Numbered from the stretch's first letter, positions 9,500 through 19,140 are shown. The stretch is 64,000 nt of DNA from Bacillus ectoiniformans (GCF_016908875.1 NZ_JAFBES010000001.1:248001-312000); one strand, 5' to 3'. Notes: generated by a model not told the origin, from the sequence alone. Numbers and translations: made by a program.

Positions 9500-11074
9500 C
9501 TATTCCATTGGACTATATAGTTTAATCTGTTCGTTCTTATCCTGGAACCAGCGAAGAGCAAATTCGTTTTCAAATAAGAAGACTAAACGGTCAAAACGAT
9601 CTTTCACTAGCATGCTGCGTGAATTAGAAAGATTTTCATTTACATCCTCTTCATTTTCTATCCAGCGGGCGATTTTTGAACCGATCGGCTGCATCATCAC
9701 TTCTGAATTGTATTCACCTTTCATGCGGTGCTCAAATACTTCAAACTGCAGCTGGCCTACCGCTCCAAGAATATATTCTTCTGTTCTTAGCGTTTTGTAC
9801 AGCTGAATCGCACCCTCTTGCACCAGCTGTTCAATTCCCTTATGGAAGCTTTTTTGTTTCATGACATTTTTCGCTGAAACCTTCATAAACAGTTCAGGCG
9901 TGAACTGAGGAAGCTTTTCATACTGAAGCAACGGCTTCTCTCCAACCAGTGTATCCCCAATTTGATAAGTGCCTGTGTCATAAAGACCGATGATATCGCC
10001 GCTTACTGCCTCATTCACGGTGCTGCGGTCATCTGCTAGAAATTGGGTCGATTGAGACACCTTTGATGACTTACCTGTCCTAGTTAATGTGACGCTCATC
10101 CCTCTTTCGAATTTCCCTGAACAAATGCGGAAGAAAGCGATACGGTCACGGTGAGCCGGATTCATATTGGCTTGGATTTTAAATACAAAACCTGAGAATT
10201 GCTCGCTTACCGGGTCGATTTCTCCTTGATCTGACATACGCGGCTGCGGTGCCGGAGCGAATTGAAGGTAGGTTTCCAAAAAGGTTTGCACACCGAAGTT
10301 CGTAAGCGCACTTCCGAAAAACACTGGTGACAACGTTCCATTAGCAATTCGTTCTTCAGAAAATTCATTGCCCGCTTCTTCAAGCAGCATGATTTCTTCT
10401 AGTGTCTGATTATATAAATCAGATTGCTTAATCTCATGATCAACAGCTAATTCGCCCTCATCATTTAAAGGCAAGAAACGGTCTTCCTCTTTTTCTGTCC
10501 GGAATTGTTCAATGCGGTTATTAAAGCGGTCATAAATTCCGAAGAATTCTTTTCCCATACCGATCGGCCAATTCATTGGATAAGATTCAATACCAAGCAC
10601 TTCTTCTAGCTCAGCCAGCAATTCCAGCGGCTGTTTCGCTTGACGGTCAAGCTTATTAATAAATGTAAAGATCGGAATCCCTCTCATACGGCACACTTTA
10701 AACAGCTTTAGTGTCTGCGCCTCAATCCCTTTCGCCGCGTCGACGATCATCACCGCGCTGTCAACTGCCATCAGCGTACGGTATGTATCTTCACTGAAAT
10801 CTTGATGTCCTGGTGTATCTAAGATGTTTACACGATATCCGTCATACTCAAATTGCATAACAGAAGAAGTAACCGAGATCCCTCTCTGCTTTTCGATGTC
10901 CATCCAGTCTGATGTCGCATACTTCCCTGTTTTTTTTCCTTTTACGGTACCCGCATCTCGGATCGCTCCTCCGAATAGCAGCAACTTCTCTGTTAACGTC
11001 GTTTTACCGGCATCCGGGTGGGAAATAATTGCGAATGTTCTTCTAGAAAGAACTTCTTCTTTTAATGAAGCCAT
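9500..11074 (-). CDS. prfC: Peptide chain release factor 3
   Basis: A 524-residue translational GTPase. The N-terminal G domain shows [14 protein letters not shown] (P-loop) near residue 18, switch [10 protein letters not shown] near 86 and NKLD near 140. The downstream beta-barrel and RF3-type C-terminal domain match the family length. RF3 recycles RF1/RF2 from the ribosome after peptide release, in the cytoplasm. The start follows AAAGGATTGGACATACAAT, a weak-to-fair ribosome site. It lies downstream of the small YueH-like gene on the same strand, with a gap of about 115 bases. Confidence 0.95.
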   Translation of the reverse strand: MASLKEEVLSRRTFAIISHPDAGKTTLTEKLLLFGGAIRDAGTVKGKKTGKYATSDWMDIEKQRGISVTSSVMQFEYDGYRVNILDTPGHQDFSEDTYRTLMAVDSAVMIVDAAKGIEAQTLKLFKVCRMRGIPIFTFINKLDRQAKQPLELLAELEEVLGIESYPMNWPIGMGKEFFGIYDRFNNRIEQFRTEKEEDRFLPLNDEGELAVDHEIKQSDLYNQTLEEIMLLEEAGNEFSEERIANGTLSPVFFGSALTNFGVQTFLETYLQFAPAPQPRMSDQGEIDPVSEQFSGFVFKIQANMNPAHRDRIAFFRICSGKFERGMSVTLTRTGKSSKVSQSTQFLADDRSTVNEAVSGDIIGLYDTGTYQIGDTLVGEKPLLQYEKLPQFTPELFMKVSAKNVMKQKSFHKGIEQLVQEGAIQLYKTLRTEEYILGAVGQLQFEVFEHRMKGEYNSEVMMQPIGSKIARWIENEEDVNENLSNSRSMLVKDRFDRLVFLFENEFALRWFQDKNEQIKLYSPME

Positions 11075-11188
11075 ATTGTATGTCCAATCCTTTCAAAATA
11101 AAAATCTTCTATTTAACTTTATTTTATTTACCTTCTTTTTAGGCTGTGTGCAAAATGTTACTATAGCGAAATCACCTAAAAAAGTCTA

Positions 11189-11431
11189 TTACATTTCCCG
11201 AACCCATTGGTTAATTCTCCAGGCGATTTGTGAGGCGCTTTCCTCATCTAAGCCTCTGTTTAAAAAAGATCCGTTAAGTTTATTTACAAGTTCTGCATCC
11301 ATTTCTTCATATGAAAAAGCAGCAGACCATTCCTGTGCCGGCACGGCGACCATAAAGGATTCTTCCTTTTTATTTTCGTAAATATATACTTTTATTTCCT
11401 GATCTTGTAAGACTGTCTTTCTGATCTTCAC
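11189..11431 (-). CDS. YueH-like small conserved protein
   Basis: An 80-residue acidic, soluble protein starting MKIRKTVLQDQEIKVYIYEN and preceded by AAGAGGGTGAGTAAACGTG. It resembles, from memory, the B. subtilis YueH family of unknown function (EWSAAFSYEE core, C-terminal amphipathic helix). There are no signal peptide, membrane segment or catalytic motif. The ribosome site and family likeness, rather than length, support it as a gene. Function unknown. Confidence 0.65.
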   Translation of the reverse strand: MKIRKTVLQDQEIKVYIYENKKEESFMVAVPAQEWSAAFSYEEMDAELVNKLNGSFLNRGLDEESASQIAWRINQWVREM

Positions 11432-11592
11432 GTTTACTCACCCTCTTAAAAGAATATAACTATAGCAGACAATTTTCACAATTTTTCGGCTCATAAAATC
11501 TGTCTTATAGCGCATTGTATTACTTATCATTTCATTATAAACTATACACTTGCATCTTTGGAAAACAAAATAATTATGAAGGAGTGAGCGCG

Positions 11593-12810
11593 TTGACTTA
11601 TGTATGGGGAATATTCGGCATCTTGGTAGTTCTTGGTATTGGTTATGCGTTTTCTGTCAGCAGAAGCCATATTAAATGGCGCACAGTACTCGGAGGCTTA
11701 GCCGTTCAGCTTCTTTTTGCTTTCACCGTTCTCAAATGGGAATGGGGCAAAGAGCAAATGCAAGGGTTAACAATGGTAGTTAATGCCATTATTGAATATT
11801 CGAATGAAGGGATTAAGTTTTTATTTGGCGGTCTGTATACAGATGAATCAAATATCACCTTCGTATTCGCCTTAAATGTATTGCCGGTTATCATTTTCTT
11901 TTCAGCTTTAATTTCTGTTTTGTACTATTTAGGAATTATGCAGTTTTTTATCAAGATTATCGGCGGTGCTCTTGCTAAGCTGCTTGGAACTAGAAAAGCA
12001 GAATCTATTTCAGCAGCTGCTAATATCTTCGTTGGGCAGACGGAAGCGCCACTGGTCATCCGTCCTTACATTAACCGCATGACAGAGTCCGAACTATTTG
12101 CGGTGATGACTGGCGGTTTGGCTTCAGTCGCAGGTTCAGTTCTTATTGGATACGCTTTATTAGGTGTTCCTCTTGAGTATTTACTGGCTGCAAGCTTTAT
12201 GGCAGCTCCAGCTGGTCTTGTCATGGCCAAGCTGTTTATTCCTGAAACCGATGAAACACCGGAACCAGCCGATATTCAGATGGAAATGGACAAGGATACA
12301 ACAAATGTGATTGATGCAGCAGCCAAAGGAGCCAGCGTTGGGTTGCAGCTAGCTTTAAACATTGGTGCGATGCTTCTTGCGTTTATTGCTTTAGTTGCGA
12401 TGCTGAATGGTATTCTCGGCTTAATTGGAGGCTGGTTCGGTTTTGGACAGCTTTCACTCGAATTAATTCTAGGGTATGTATTTGCTCCATTGGCTTTTGC
12501 GATCGGAGTGCCATGGGAAGAAGCGGTTCAAGCCGGAAACTTTATCGGCCAAAAACTTGTTATTAATGAATATGTAGCCTATTCAAACTTTGCTCCAGAA
12601 ATTGATCAGTTATCAGATAAAACTGTCGCTATCCTAAGTTTCGCTTTATGCGGATTTGCCAACTTGTCTTCAATGGCGATTCTTCTTGGAGGACTTGGAA
12701 ATTTAGCCCCAAACCGACGCTCTGATATCGCAAGGCTTGGTCTAAAAGCGGTACTTGCTGGAGCGCTTGCTTCACTGTTAAGTGCGGCTATTGCTGGAAT
12801 GCTGATTTAA
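11593..12810 (+). CDS. nupC: Concentrative nucleoside transporter (CNT/NupC family)
   Basis: A 405-residue membrane protein when read from the TTG at 11593, eight bases after AAGGAG; the upstream ATG at 11515 has no ribosome site and would add a non-family extension. The CNT hallmarks are present: GQTEAPLVIRPY near residue 150 and ALCGFANLSSMAILLGGLG near 353, which form the nucleoside- and cation-binding site. It imports nucleosides with H+ or Na+. No nucleoside catabolic genes are adjacent. Family call very firm. Confidence 0.9.
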   Translation: MTYVWGIFGILVVLGIGYAFSVSRSHIKWRTVLGGLAVQLLFAFTVLKWEWGKEQMQGLTMVVNAIIEYSNEGIKFLFGGLYTDESNITFVFALNVLPVIIFFSALISVLYYLGIMQFFIKIIGGALAKLLGTRKAESISAAANIFVGQTEAPLVIRPYINRMTESELFAVMTGGLASVAGSVLIGYALLGVPLEYLLAASFMAAPAGLVMAKLFIPETDETPEPADIQMEMDKDTTNVIDAAAKGASVGLQLALNIGAMLLAFIALVAMLNGILGLIGGWFGFGQLSLELILGYVFAPLAFAIGVPWEEAVQAGNFIGQKLVINEYVAYSNFAPEIDQLSDKTVAILSFALCGFANLSSMAILLGGLGNLAPNRRSDIARLGLKAVLAGALASLLSAAIAGMLI

Positions 12811-12909
12811 TTCGTTCATAGGTGTCTTCGATGCTCTCTGTTTAGTTTATCCTCTTCTGTAAAAGGGGAGATAACAGTTATAACACAACTGATAAGGAGA
12901 GAGATATGA

Positions 12910-13347
12910 ATGGATTTGAACGATGCAGTTTATTCCACATTAGTAACCGTTAAAGGCGGCAGAGAGGGCAATGTATCTTCTGATCATGGAAACTTTAATT
13001 TAGACATTACAACTCCTGAGGCATTCGGCGGTCAAGGTACACCAAAAGGAAGCTATCTGGACCTCTTAGGTGCAGCACTTGCTTCTTGCTACAGCAACGC
13101 CCTTCAAGAAGCGGCGAGAATCGATGACCATGTTGAAGAAGCATTTGCAGATGTTGCTACACAAATCGACGTTCTTAAAGACCCGGAACGCGGAGGATTT
13201 AAACTGCGAATTACCCTTTTAGTGAAGCTTTTCGGAGGACGATACAGTGACATATTAGACCAGCGTGTGTTTGATGAAGCAAGCGGCCTCTGCCCGCTTC
13301 TCAAAGCGCTTGAAGGGGAATGTGAATTACTGGTGCGAAAATTGTAG
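12910..13347 (+). CDS. OsmC/Ohr-family peroxide-detoxifying protein
   Basis: A 145-residue OsmC-fold protein. The two reactive cysteines of the family are visible in ASCYSNAL (near residue 59) and SGLCPLLKAL (near 123). These thiol peroxidases reduce organic hydroperoxides in the cytoplasm. The start ATG follows AAGGAGAGAGATATGA. It precedes the sigma-B-like stress gene and is closed by its own terminator. Whether it is closer to OsmC or Ohr cannot be settled by eye, although the Cys spacing is as in the superfamily. Confidence 0.85.
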   Translation: MDLNDAVYSTLVTVKGGREGNVSSDHGNFNLDITTPEAFGGQGTPKGSYLDLLGAALASCYSNALQEAARIDDHVEEAFADVATQIDVLKDPERGGFKLRITLLVKLFGGRYSDILDQRVFDEASGLCPLLKALEGECELLVRKL

Positions 13348-13354
13348 AATATCT

Positions 13355-13386
13355 AAAAAGAAGCGGAAATCCGCTTCTTTTTTTAT
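13355..13386 (+). terminator. Terminator after osmC-like gene
   Basis: AAGAAGCGGA and TCCGCTTCTT form a tight hairpin followed by a long T run. Confidence 0.85.
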
Positions 13387-13436
13387 TTCTTTACTTTTAT
13401 CGGAAAAATCTAAATAATTTTTTATTTATAATTTAT

Positions 13437-13461
13437 GTTTTATATTTCGTTTCTGGGGAAT
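13437..13461 (+). promoter_or_regulatory. Candidate sigma-B promoter
   Basis: GTTTTA (13437-13442) and GGGAAT (13456-13461) are separated by 13 bases, close to the sigma-B consensus GTTTAA-N13/14-GGGTAT, 51 bases upstream of a YwzA-like gene. Homologues of this stress membrane protein are, as I recall, part of the sigma-B regulon. Confidence 0.6.
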
Positions 13462-13511
13462 ACATAAACCAAGCAAGTAATCAAGAAAAACTTTTGAAGG
13501 AGGAAACAAAA

Positions 13512-13763
13512 ATGGGATTCATTATTTTCTTAATCGTAGGTGGAATCATTGGCTGGTTAGCTGGAATGATTCTAGGTAAAGACGTACCAGGCGGAATTAT
13601 CGGTAACATTATTGCAGGTATTATTGGTGCTTGGATTGGTGGAGCATTACTTGGTGACATGGGACCAACTGTAGGCGGTATGGCTATTATCCCTGCTTTA
13701 ATTGGTGCAATTATTTTAGTATTTGTCGTAAGCTTTATCATGAAAAAAATGAGTCATGCATAA
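13512..13763 (+). CDS. GlsB/YeaQ/YmgE-family stress membrane protein (YwzA-like)
   Basis: An 83-residue, very Gly/Ile-rich protein with three transmembrane helices (about 3-22, 28-48, 57-77) and the GGIIGWLAGMILG and GIIGNIIAGIIGAWIGG repeats of the transglycosylase-associated (GlsB/YeaQ/YmgE) family. The ATG at 13512 follows GAAGGAGGAAACAAAA. The precise molecular role of this family is unknown; expression is usually stress-induced. A candidate sigma-B promoter lies upstream and a strong bidirectional terminator downstream. Confidence 0.88.
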   Translation: MGFIIFLIVGGIIGWLAGMILGKDVPGGIIGNIIAGIIGAWIGGALLGDMGPTVGGMAIIPALIGAIILVFVVSFIMKKMSHA

Positions 13764-13778
13764 TTGATTTTTTTCTTA

Positions 13779-13817
13779 AAGAACACCCGGTCATTTAAAT
13801 GACCGGGTGTTCTTTTG
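13779..13817. terminator. Bidirectional terminator
   Basis: A near-perfect palindrome with arms AAGAACACCCGGTCATTT and AAATGACCGGGTGTTCTT, A-rich before and T-rich after, between convergent ywzA-like and metC genes. It can terminate both. Confidence 0.85.
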
Positions 13818-13822
13818 TTATA

Positions 13823-14995
13823 TTATTGATTCACTTTTTCTTTATTTACCGCAAGAAATGACTCTTCAAAATCTGCAATCAAATCTTCCGCAGATTCTAA
13901 ACCAACAGATAAGCGCAATAAACCGTCTGTAATTCCCCTTTTATACCTTTCTTCTCTAGACATTGCTGCGTGAGACATATTAGCCGGATAGGATAGAATC
14001 GATTCAACGGCCCCTAAACTAACCGCAAACACAGGAATTTTAACCGAATTCACAAATTGCCTTACTGCTTCTTGATCTTCTAATTCGAACGAAAGAACAG
14101 CGCCAGCTCCATTCGTCTGGTAGGTATGAACCGCATGCCCCGGGTGATCCTTTAACCCTGGATAGTACACTTTTTTGACCAGCTCATGTTTTTGCAAGAA
14201 ATTTGCCAGTGCCTCTGCAGTTTTAGAAGATTGCTCCAGTCTCACATGAAGTGTTTTCATCCCTCTTAACACCAGCCAAGCATCCTGAACGCCTAGAACG
14301 GCTCCAAATGAATTTTGCAGCTGATATAAACGCTGTCCGAGCTCCTCATCTTTTGTGACAGCAAGACCAGCCAGCACATCACTATGTCCAGATAAGAACT
14401 TAGTCGCGCTATGCAATACAACGTCCACCCCCAAATCTAGGGGACGCTGCAAGGCTGGCGTTAAGAAGGTGTTATCAACAAATGTCAGGCAGTCATGAGC
14501 CTTTGCAAGCTTTACAATACCTTCAATATCTGTCACCTTGAGCAGAGGATTTGAAGGCGTTTCAATATAAAGCAGCTTTGTATTCTCTTTGATGTGGCGG
14601 GCAACTTCGTGAAGGTCCGTCATATCAACAAACGTATGCTCAATCCCGAAACGATTTAGCACGGAAGTGACCATACGATAAGTTCCCCCATACACATCCT
14701 CTGTGATTAATACATGATCCCCTTGTGAAAGAAGCAGAAATGCTGTAGAAATAGCGGCCATTCCCGATGAAAAAGCAAGCCCTCTCGCTCCGCCCTCTAA
14801 TTCAGCAATCGCTTCTTCAAGAGCGGCTCTTGTCGGGTTTCCCGAACGGCTGTAGTCAAACTTTCCATATTGATCAAAATCATTTTGGTGAAATGTTGAA
14901 GCATGCTGGATCGGAACACTGACAGCTCCTGTCGTTTCCTCGAACTTATGTTTATTATGCAATAGCTTGGTTTGAAAAGAATAGTTGTTCGTCAT
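13823..14995 (-). CDS. metC: Cystathionine beta-lyase
   Basis: A 390-residue PLP enzyme of the Cys/Met metabolism family. The PLP lysine is in HSATKFLSGHSDVLAG near residue 197, and SGMAAIST and YGGTYR bind the cofactor. It cleaves cystathionine to homocysteine, pyruvate and ammonia in methionine synthesis. It sits 6 bases behind metI, as in B. subtilis metIC, so both are under the S-box at 16145-16296. The assignment of lyase versus synthase for the two paralogues follows gene order and resemblance to the B. subtilis pair. Confidence 0.88.
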   Translation of the reverse strand: MTNNYSFQTKLLHNKHKFEETTGAVSVPIQHASTFHQNDFDQYGKFDYSRSGNPTRAALEEAIAELEGGARGLAFSSGMAAISTAFLLLSQGDHVLITEDVYGGTYRMVTSVLNRFGIEHTFVDMTDLHEVARHIKENTKLLYIETPSNPLLKVTDIEGIVKLAKAHDCLTFVDNTFLTPALQRPLDLGVDVVLHSATKFLSGHSDVLAGLAVTKDEELGQRLYQLQNSFGAVLGVQDAWLVLRGMKTLHVRLEQSSKTAEALANFLQKHELVKKVYYPGLKDHPGHAVHTYQTNGAGAVLSFELEDQEAVRQFVNSVKIPVFAVSLGAVESILSYPANMSHAAMSREERYKRGITDGLLRLSVGLESAEDLIADFEESFLAVNKEKVNQ

Positions 14996-15001
14996 ATCCG
15001 A

Positions 15002-16108
15002 TCACTCCTTCATTTTTTTAAATGCTTGCTTTAAGTCGTCAATTAAATCCTCCGCGTGCTCAATACCAATGGAAAAGCGAAGCAGACGGTTGCAAACGCC
15101 GTTTTTCATACGCACTTCTTCCGGAACATCCATATGGGTTTGGGTAGCCGGGTATGTAATAAAGCTCTCTACTCCTCCAAGACTTTCAGCAAATGTAATC
15201 AATTTTAAATTTTGCAAGAAGGCATCGACCCACTCTTCTGATTGAACTCGGAACGAAAGCATACCGCCACGGCCCGGATACAACACATCTGTAATTTCCG
15301 GACAACATCGAAGAAATTCGCTAATTTGCTTAGCATTCGCTTCGTGCTGCTTCATTCTCAGGCTGAGCGTCTTCATTCCGCGAATCAGGAGCCATGAATC
15401 AAACGGCGACAAGACGGCCCCAATCGAGTTCTGCCACTCTCCTACTTGTTTAGCAAGTTCTTCTCCCTTTACAGCAATCAAGCCAGCCAGTACATCGTTA
15501 TGCCCGCCTAAATATTTTGTGGCGCTATGGATGACAATGTCTGCACCTTTTGTCAGGGGCTTCTGTAAAAGAGGTGTGTAAAAGGTATTGTCAACAATTA
15601 AAAGCAATCCATGTTTGGAAGCGAAGGCTGCAATCGCTTCTATATCCGCTTCTTGCATTAACGGATTAGTTGGTGTTTCTAAGAAAATAACTTTCGTTCG
15701 ATCGGTAAGTTTTTTTTCTGTTTCAGCAAGATTTTGAAAGTCATCATAAAAGAATGAAAAGCCAAACTTTTTCCATCCTCTTTCAAATAGACGGTACGTT
15801 CCTCCGTAGATGTCTGCAGATACGATCCACTCATCGCCGGGGTCGAATAGTGAAAGCAGTGTGTGAATTGCCGCCATGCCTGATGAAAAGGCGAACCCCG
15901 CATCTCCCTCTTCTAAATCAGCTATCGCCTGCTCCACAATTTCTCTTGTTGGATTCCCTGTTCTTACATAATCATATCCGCTGGAACGGCCGATGCCTTC
16001 ATGACGATAGGCAGTAGATAAATATAGAGGCGGATTAACCGTCCCCGTGGCTTCCTCACTTCGGTTGCCTATCTGAGCTAATATTGTTTCAATTCGTGTG
16101 TTTGTCAT
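15002..16108 (-). CDS. metI: Cystathionine gamma-synthase / O-acetylhomoserine thiolyase
   Basis: A 368-residue PLP enzyme very similar in my memory to B. subtilis MetI (for example LAQIGNRSEEATGTV near the N-terminus, SYGG-type FAESLGGVESFITYPATQTH near the C-terminus). The PLP lysine is in HSATKYLGGHNDVLAG. It joins an activated homoserine with cysteine (or sulfide). GAAGGAGCGATC precedes two adjacent ATG codons; the second, at 16108, has the better 8-base spacing. The ATG at 16132 lies upstream of that ribosome site and is not the start. First gene of metIC under SAM riboswitch control. Confidence 0.9.
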   Translation of the reverse strand: MTNTRIETILAQIGNRSEEATGTVNPPLYLSTAYRHEGIGRSSGYDYVRTGNPTREIVEQAIADLEEGDAGFAFSSGMAAIHTLLSLFDPGDEWIVSADIYGGTYRLFERGWKKFGFSFFYDDFQNLAETEKKLTDRTKVIFLETPTNPLMQEADIEAIAAFASKHGLLLIVDNTFYTPLLQKPLTKGADIVIHSATKYLGGHNDVLAGLIAVKGEELAKQVGEWQNSIGAVLSPFDSWLLIRGMKTLSLRMKQHEANAKQISEFLRCCPEITDVLYPGRGGMLSFRVQSEEWVDAFLQNLKLITFAESLGGVESFITYPATQTHMDVPEEVRMKNGVCNRLLRFSIGIEHAEDLIDDLKQAFKKMKE

Positions 16109-16144
16109 CATGATCGCTCCTTCTATGTACATTACAAAAAAATA

Positions 16145-16296
16145 AAAAGCCTTCTTATAGAAGAAGGCTTTTTTTAAAATAGCTTCTCCTCATCTTTCGG
16201 ACACATTCGTCCGCTGGAATTAGCACCTTGACTAATTAAAGCCGGTTGCTGAAGCATCATCGGGCCAGTCCCTACGCTTCTCTGGATAAGAGCTTA
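16145..16296 (-). ncRNA. SAM-I (S-box) riboswitch and terminator of metIC
   Basis: On the minus strand: CTCTTATCCAGAGA opens P1/P2, then TAGGGACTGGCCCGATGA, CAGCAACCGGC, AAGGTGCTAATTCCAGC and the closing AAGATGAG, all hallmarks of the S-box. The following hairpin AAAGCCTTCTT/AAGAAGGCTTT with a T run (16147-16176) is the terminator. High SAM should stop transcription before metI. Confidence 0.95.
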
Positions 16297-16318
16297 TGAA
16301 ATTTTTAAGGTTTGTTCT

Positions 16319-16347
16319 AATGTACAGTAAAATGATCGAAATTACAA
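16319..16347 (-). promoter_or_regulatory. Candidate sigma-A promoter of metIC
   Basis: TTGTAA (16342-16347) and TACATT (16319-16324), 17 bases apart, lie just upstream of the S-box. The -10 box is weak, so this is tentative. Confidence 0.4.
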
Positions 16348-16365
16348 CCATTGATTCAATATTTT

Positions 16366-17364
16366 TTATTGAACGAATTGAGAGTCAATTAACTTGGCGA
16401 AGTCCGGCTGATTTTTTAAGAACTTGAGGTCATAAGAAGAATTAGCAAATTCTTGAACAACTTCTTTATTTACGTCAGACGTATACGTAATTCTTTCCCA
16501 AGCAGCATCCACCACATCTTTATCAAGCTCTTGTTTTGTCGCCTCTTTAATGCTTGCAATTGTCAGCTTTTTCGCTTCTTCTGGATTTTCGTTAATAAAA
16601 TTAATGGCTTCCTGATGAGCGTCTACAATTTGTTGAACTAATTTCGGATCTTCCTCAATCAGCTTGCCGCTCGTAGCTAAGACAGAGTTTGGAAGTGTCG
16701 TACCAAATGATATTTCCTTGCTGTCTACAATTACTTCTGCACCCTGCTCTTTTACAAGTAAAGTCCCCCATGGCTCCGGCACAGCAGCTAGATCCACTTT
16801 CCCAGACTCGAATAATCCTGCATACTGAGCCGGCTTACCAGTCGTATGCTTTAAATTTCCGCCAATACGATTAGATTTAATGCCGTAATCTTTAATAAAC
16901 GTTTCCATTTGAACGTCATGAGTACAGCCGACACCCGGTGTAATAAACGTTTTACCTGCAAAATCTTCTACTGACTTAATTCCACTGCCTTTACGGGCGA
17001 CAATGACTGTTCCGCCTGATGAACCGCCTGCCACGATCTTCACATCGGCTCCATTGGAGAAGTTGTTCATAACTGGACCCGGCCCTACTAATCCGGCATG
17101 CACATCTCCCGTTTTCAGCGCGACCATAAAGGCGCCTCCATCCGGAAATGACTTGTATTCAATATCTACATCTTCACCAAGCGCTTTTTCATAAAACCCT
17201 TTTTCTTTCGCAATCATCGCCGGAACGTGATCAAGATTTGGAAAATAGCCTATCACTACTTTTTTCTTTCCTTCTTCTCCGCTTTTTTCATTTGAGTTGC
17301 AAGCTGAAAGAATTCCTGCTGCCAATATTAAAAATACCCCAATAAACGCCCACTTTTTTTTCAT
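16366..17364 (-). CDS. NitT/TauT-type ABC substrate-binding lipoprotein (SsuA-like)
   Basis: A 332-residue lipoprotein: signal peptide with lipobox ILSAC (Cys about 22), then a periplasmic-binding-protein type II fold. IGYFPNLDHVPAMIAKEKGFY near 40 and the GDVHAGLVGPGP segment near 87 are typical of the SsuA/TauA/nitrate-binding group. It captures an anionic ligand outside the membrane and passes it to the permease encoded just upstream. Location beside methionine/cysteine genes points to an alkanesulfonate, but nitrate-like or pyrimidine ligands are also carried by this family. Last gene of the three-gene operon. Confidence 0.82.
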   Translation of the reverse strand: MKKKWAFIGVFLILAAGILSACNSNEKSGEEGKKKVVIGYFPNLDHVPAMIAKEKGFYEKALGEDVDIEYKSFPDGGAFMVALKTGDVHAGLVGPGPVMNNFSNGADVKIVAGGSSGGTVIVARKGSGIKSVEDFAGKTFITPGVGCTHDVQMETFIKDYGIKSNRIGGNLKHTTGKPAQYAGLFESGKVDLAAVPEPWGTLLVKEQGAEVIVDSKEISFGTTLPNSVLATSGKLIEEDPKLVQQIVDAHQEAINFINENPEEAKKLTIASIKEATKQELDKDVVDAAWERITYTSDVNKEVVQEFANSSYDLKFLKNQPDFAKLIDSQFVQ

Positions 17365-17434
17365 GTTCTTCCCTCCACTATCTTTCTTTTTATCACTTTG
17401 GCCTTATTCTTTTTATAGCCAGTTATCATTGAGT

Positions 17435-18193
17435 TTAGCTGCTTTCCAATCCCCAGCGGCGCATGACATTTTTTTCAATGCGCTGGAACAACACGAGATC
17501 TACTAGCGTGCCGATAATTCCTATTAATATCATGACAGCGATCACGAGACTCATATCTCCAAAATCCGAGGCATATTTCAGCGTATAGCCAAGCCCTGGA
17601 CCTGTGCTTAAGATTTCCGCAGCCATTAATGCACGCCACGCAAACGCCCAAGCAAGCCTCATTCCAGTCACTGCATATGGTATCGCTGCAGGAAAGATCA
17701 CTTTAACAAATAAATCGACTCCACGAGACCCCATCGTTTGAGCTGCCCGCAAGTATAGAGGCGAAACATTTTTAATTCCCATACGCATATTGATCGTCAT
17801 GACAAGCGTCCCGCCGAGCACCACGATAAAGATGACGGATTTTTCATTTAACCCGAACCACATAATCGCTAAAGGAAGCCATACGATACTCGGCACACTT
17901 TGCAACGCAAGTACGAGCGTTCCAAGCGTGTCATCCGCTGTTTTTGATTTAGCGAGTAAGATCCCAAGGCCCATTCCTAGCAGCAGGGAAATAGCCAATC
18001 CAATCGCCAGTCTTTGAAAGCTCGCGGCTAGATCATACGTTAACGTGTTGTCGCTGAATCCACGAATAAGAGCTTCCCAAACATCTGTCGGTTTTGGCAT
18101 GACGTCGGCTGTCCAGCCCCCTGCACGCACGATCAATTCCCATGCGATTAATAATGTTAGAAAAAAAATGATTTGCTTACTGGTTCGCAGCAT
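17435..18193 (-). CDS. ABC permease of NitT/TauT type (SsuC-like)
   Basis: A 252-residue inner-membrane permease with six predicted helices and the BPD_transp_1 EAA-type loop (YLRAAQTMGSRGVDLFVKVIFPAAIP near residue 143). It overlaps the ATPase gene by 17 bases, showing translational coupling. With the ATPase and binding protein it forms an importer for a sulfonate-like anion. No sulfonate monooxygenase (ssuD) is present nearby, so the substrate is inferred only from context. Confidence 0.82.
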   Translation of the reverse strand: MLRTSKQIIFFLTLLIAWELIVRAGGWTADVMPKPTDVWEALIRGFSDNTLTYDLAASFQRLAIGLAISLLLGMGLGILLAKSKTADDTLGTLVLALQSVPSIVWLPLAIMWFGLNEKSVIFIVVLGGTLVMTINMRMGIKNVSPLYLRAAQTMGSRGVDLFVKVIFPAAIPYAVTGMRLAWAFAWRALMAAEILSTGPGLGYTLKYASDFGDMSLVIAVMILIGIIGTLVDLVLFQRIEKNVMRRWGLESS

Positions 18194-18962
18194 ATGCTAG
18201 CTCCTCTTCCACCACTTTATCGATTTCCTTTTTCAATAATTGGTTGATTTGTTTTTCAAGCTGGATCGTTTCCTTCTGATCGAAACGGCGAGGTCTAGGC
18301 AACTCTACTTGGATATCGGCAATGATCGTTCCAGGTCGCGTCCCCATCACAATAATCCGGTCAGATAATTTGATTGATTCTGAAATGCTGTGTGTCACAA
18401 ATAAAATGGTTTTCTTTGTTTCAAGCCAAATTCTCTCGAGCTCCACATGCATTCTTGCTCTCGTTTGTTCATCCAGTGCGCCAAATGGTTCATCCATTAA
18501 TAACACTTTTGGATTCATAGCAAGTGCCCTCGCAATGGCCACTCGCTGCTGCATGCCGCCGGATAATTCATGCGGATATTGTTTAGCGCTATTAGATAGC
18601 TGAACCATTTGTAAATATTCCTGCGCTCTTTTTTGAGCCTCTTTTTTCGTCATTTCTTTACGAAGCGGAAAGATGACGTTATCTTCTACAGTCAGCCATG
18701 GAAATAGTGCTGCTTGCTGAAACACCATTCCGCGGTCCTTGCCCGGCTTTTTAATGAGCTTCCCATCTAAGCGAATCTCTCCAGAAGTCACTTGATCCAG
18801 TCCCGCTACAATAGAAAGTAAAGTCGATTTCCCGCAGCCGGATGGCCCAAGAATTGAAACAAATTCCCCTTCTGCTACAGATGTATCAATATCAACTAAC
18901 ACGTCATTCGTTTGTTTATCTTTTTTGTATTGTTTATTCACATGATTAATTTCTAAAAACAT
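18177..18962 (-). CDS. ABC ATPase of NitT/TauT type (SsuB-like)
   Basis: A 261-residue ABC ATPase. Walker A GPSGCGKSTLL near residue 39, Q-loop VFQQAALFPWL, signature LSGGMQQRVAIARAL near 134, Walker B VLLMDEPFGALDE near 157, H-loop VTHSI. It energises import by the partner permease. First gene of the operon; a good sigma-A promoter lies upstream (19014-19041). The start codon at 18962 is preceded by TGGGTGGTTAAAAC, only a moderate ribosome site. Confidence 0.85.
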   Translation of the reverse strand: MFLEINHVNKQYKKDKQTNDVLVDIDTSVAEGEFVSILGPSGCGKSTLLSIVAGLDQVTSGEIRLDGKLIKKPGKDRGMVFQQAALFPWLTVEDNVIFPLRKEMTKKEAQKRAQEYLQMVQLSNSAKQYPHELSGGMQQRVAIARALAMNPKVLLMDEPFGALDEQTRARMHVELERIWLETKKTILFVTHSISESIKLSDRIIVMGTRPGTIIADIQVELPRPRRFDQKETIQLEKQINQLLKKEIDKVVEEELAYAANQ

Positions 18963-19013
18963 GTTTTAACCACCCAACTTATTATTCTTATTTGTATTAT
19001 CGGATTTATAAGT

Positions 19014-19041
19014 ATTATATACTCTATGCCTAGGATGTCAA
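19014..19041 (-). promoter_or_regulatory. Sigma-A promoter of the SsuBCA-type operon
   Basis: TTGACA (19036-19041) and TATAAT (19014-19019) are separated by 16 bases on the minus strand, both perfect hexamers. The leader to the ATPase start is about 45 bases and shows no riboswitch. Confidence 0.7.
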
Positions 19042-19111
19042 TTGGTTAAATAAATTTTTTAACAAATCTGACAAAGTTTCTAAAAAATTAATAAATTTTC
19101 TGAAAACTCTG

Positions 19112-19140
19112 TTGATTCTCCTTTTTTACTGTTATATAAT
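19112..19140 (+). promoter_or_regulatory. Sigma-A promoter of the malic enzyme gene
   Basis: TTGATT (19112-19117), 17-base spacer, TATAAT (19135-19140), about 60 bases upstream of the start codon. Confidence 0.7.

Noticed and set aside
10824-11381. 185-residue frame on the plus strand
   Set aside because: Antisense to prfC and the YueH-like gene, rich in Ser/Phe runs typical of shadow translations.
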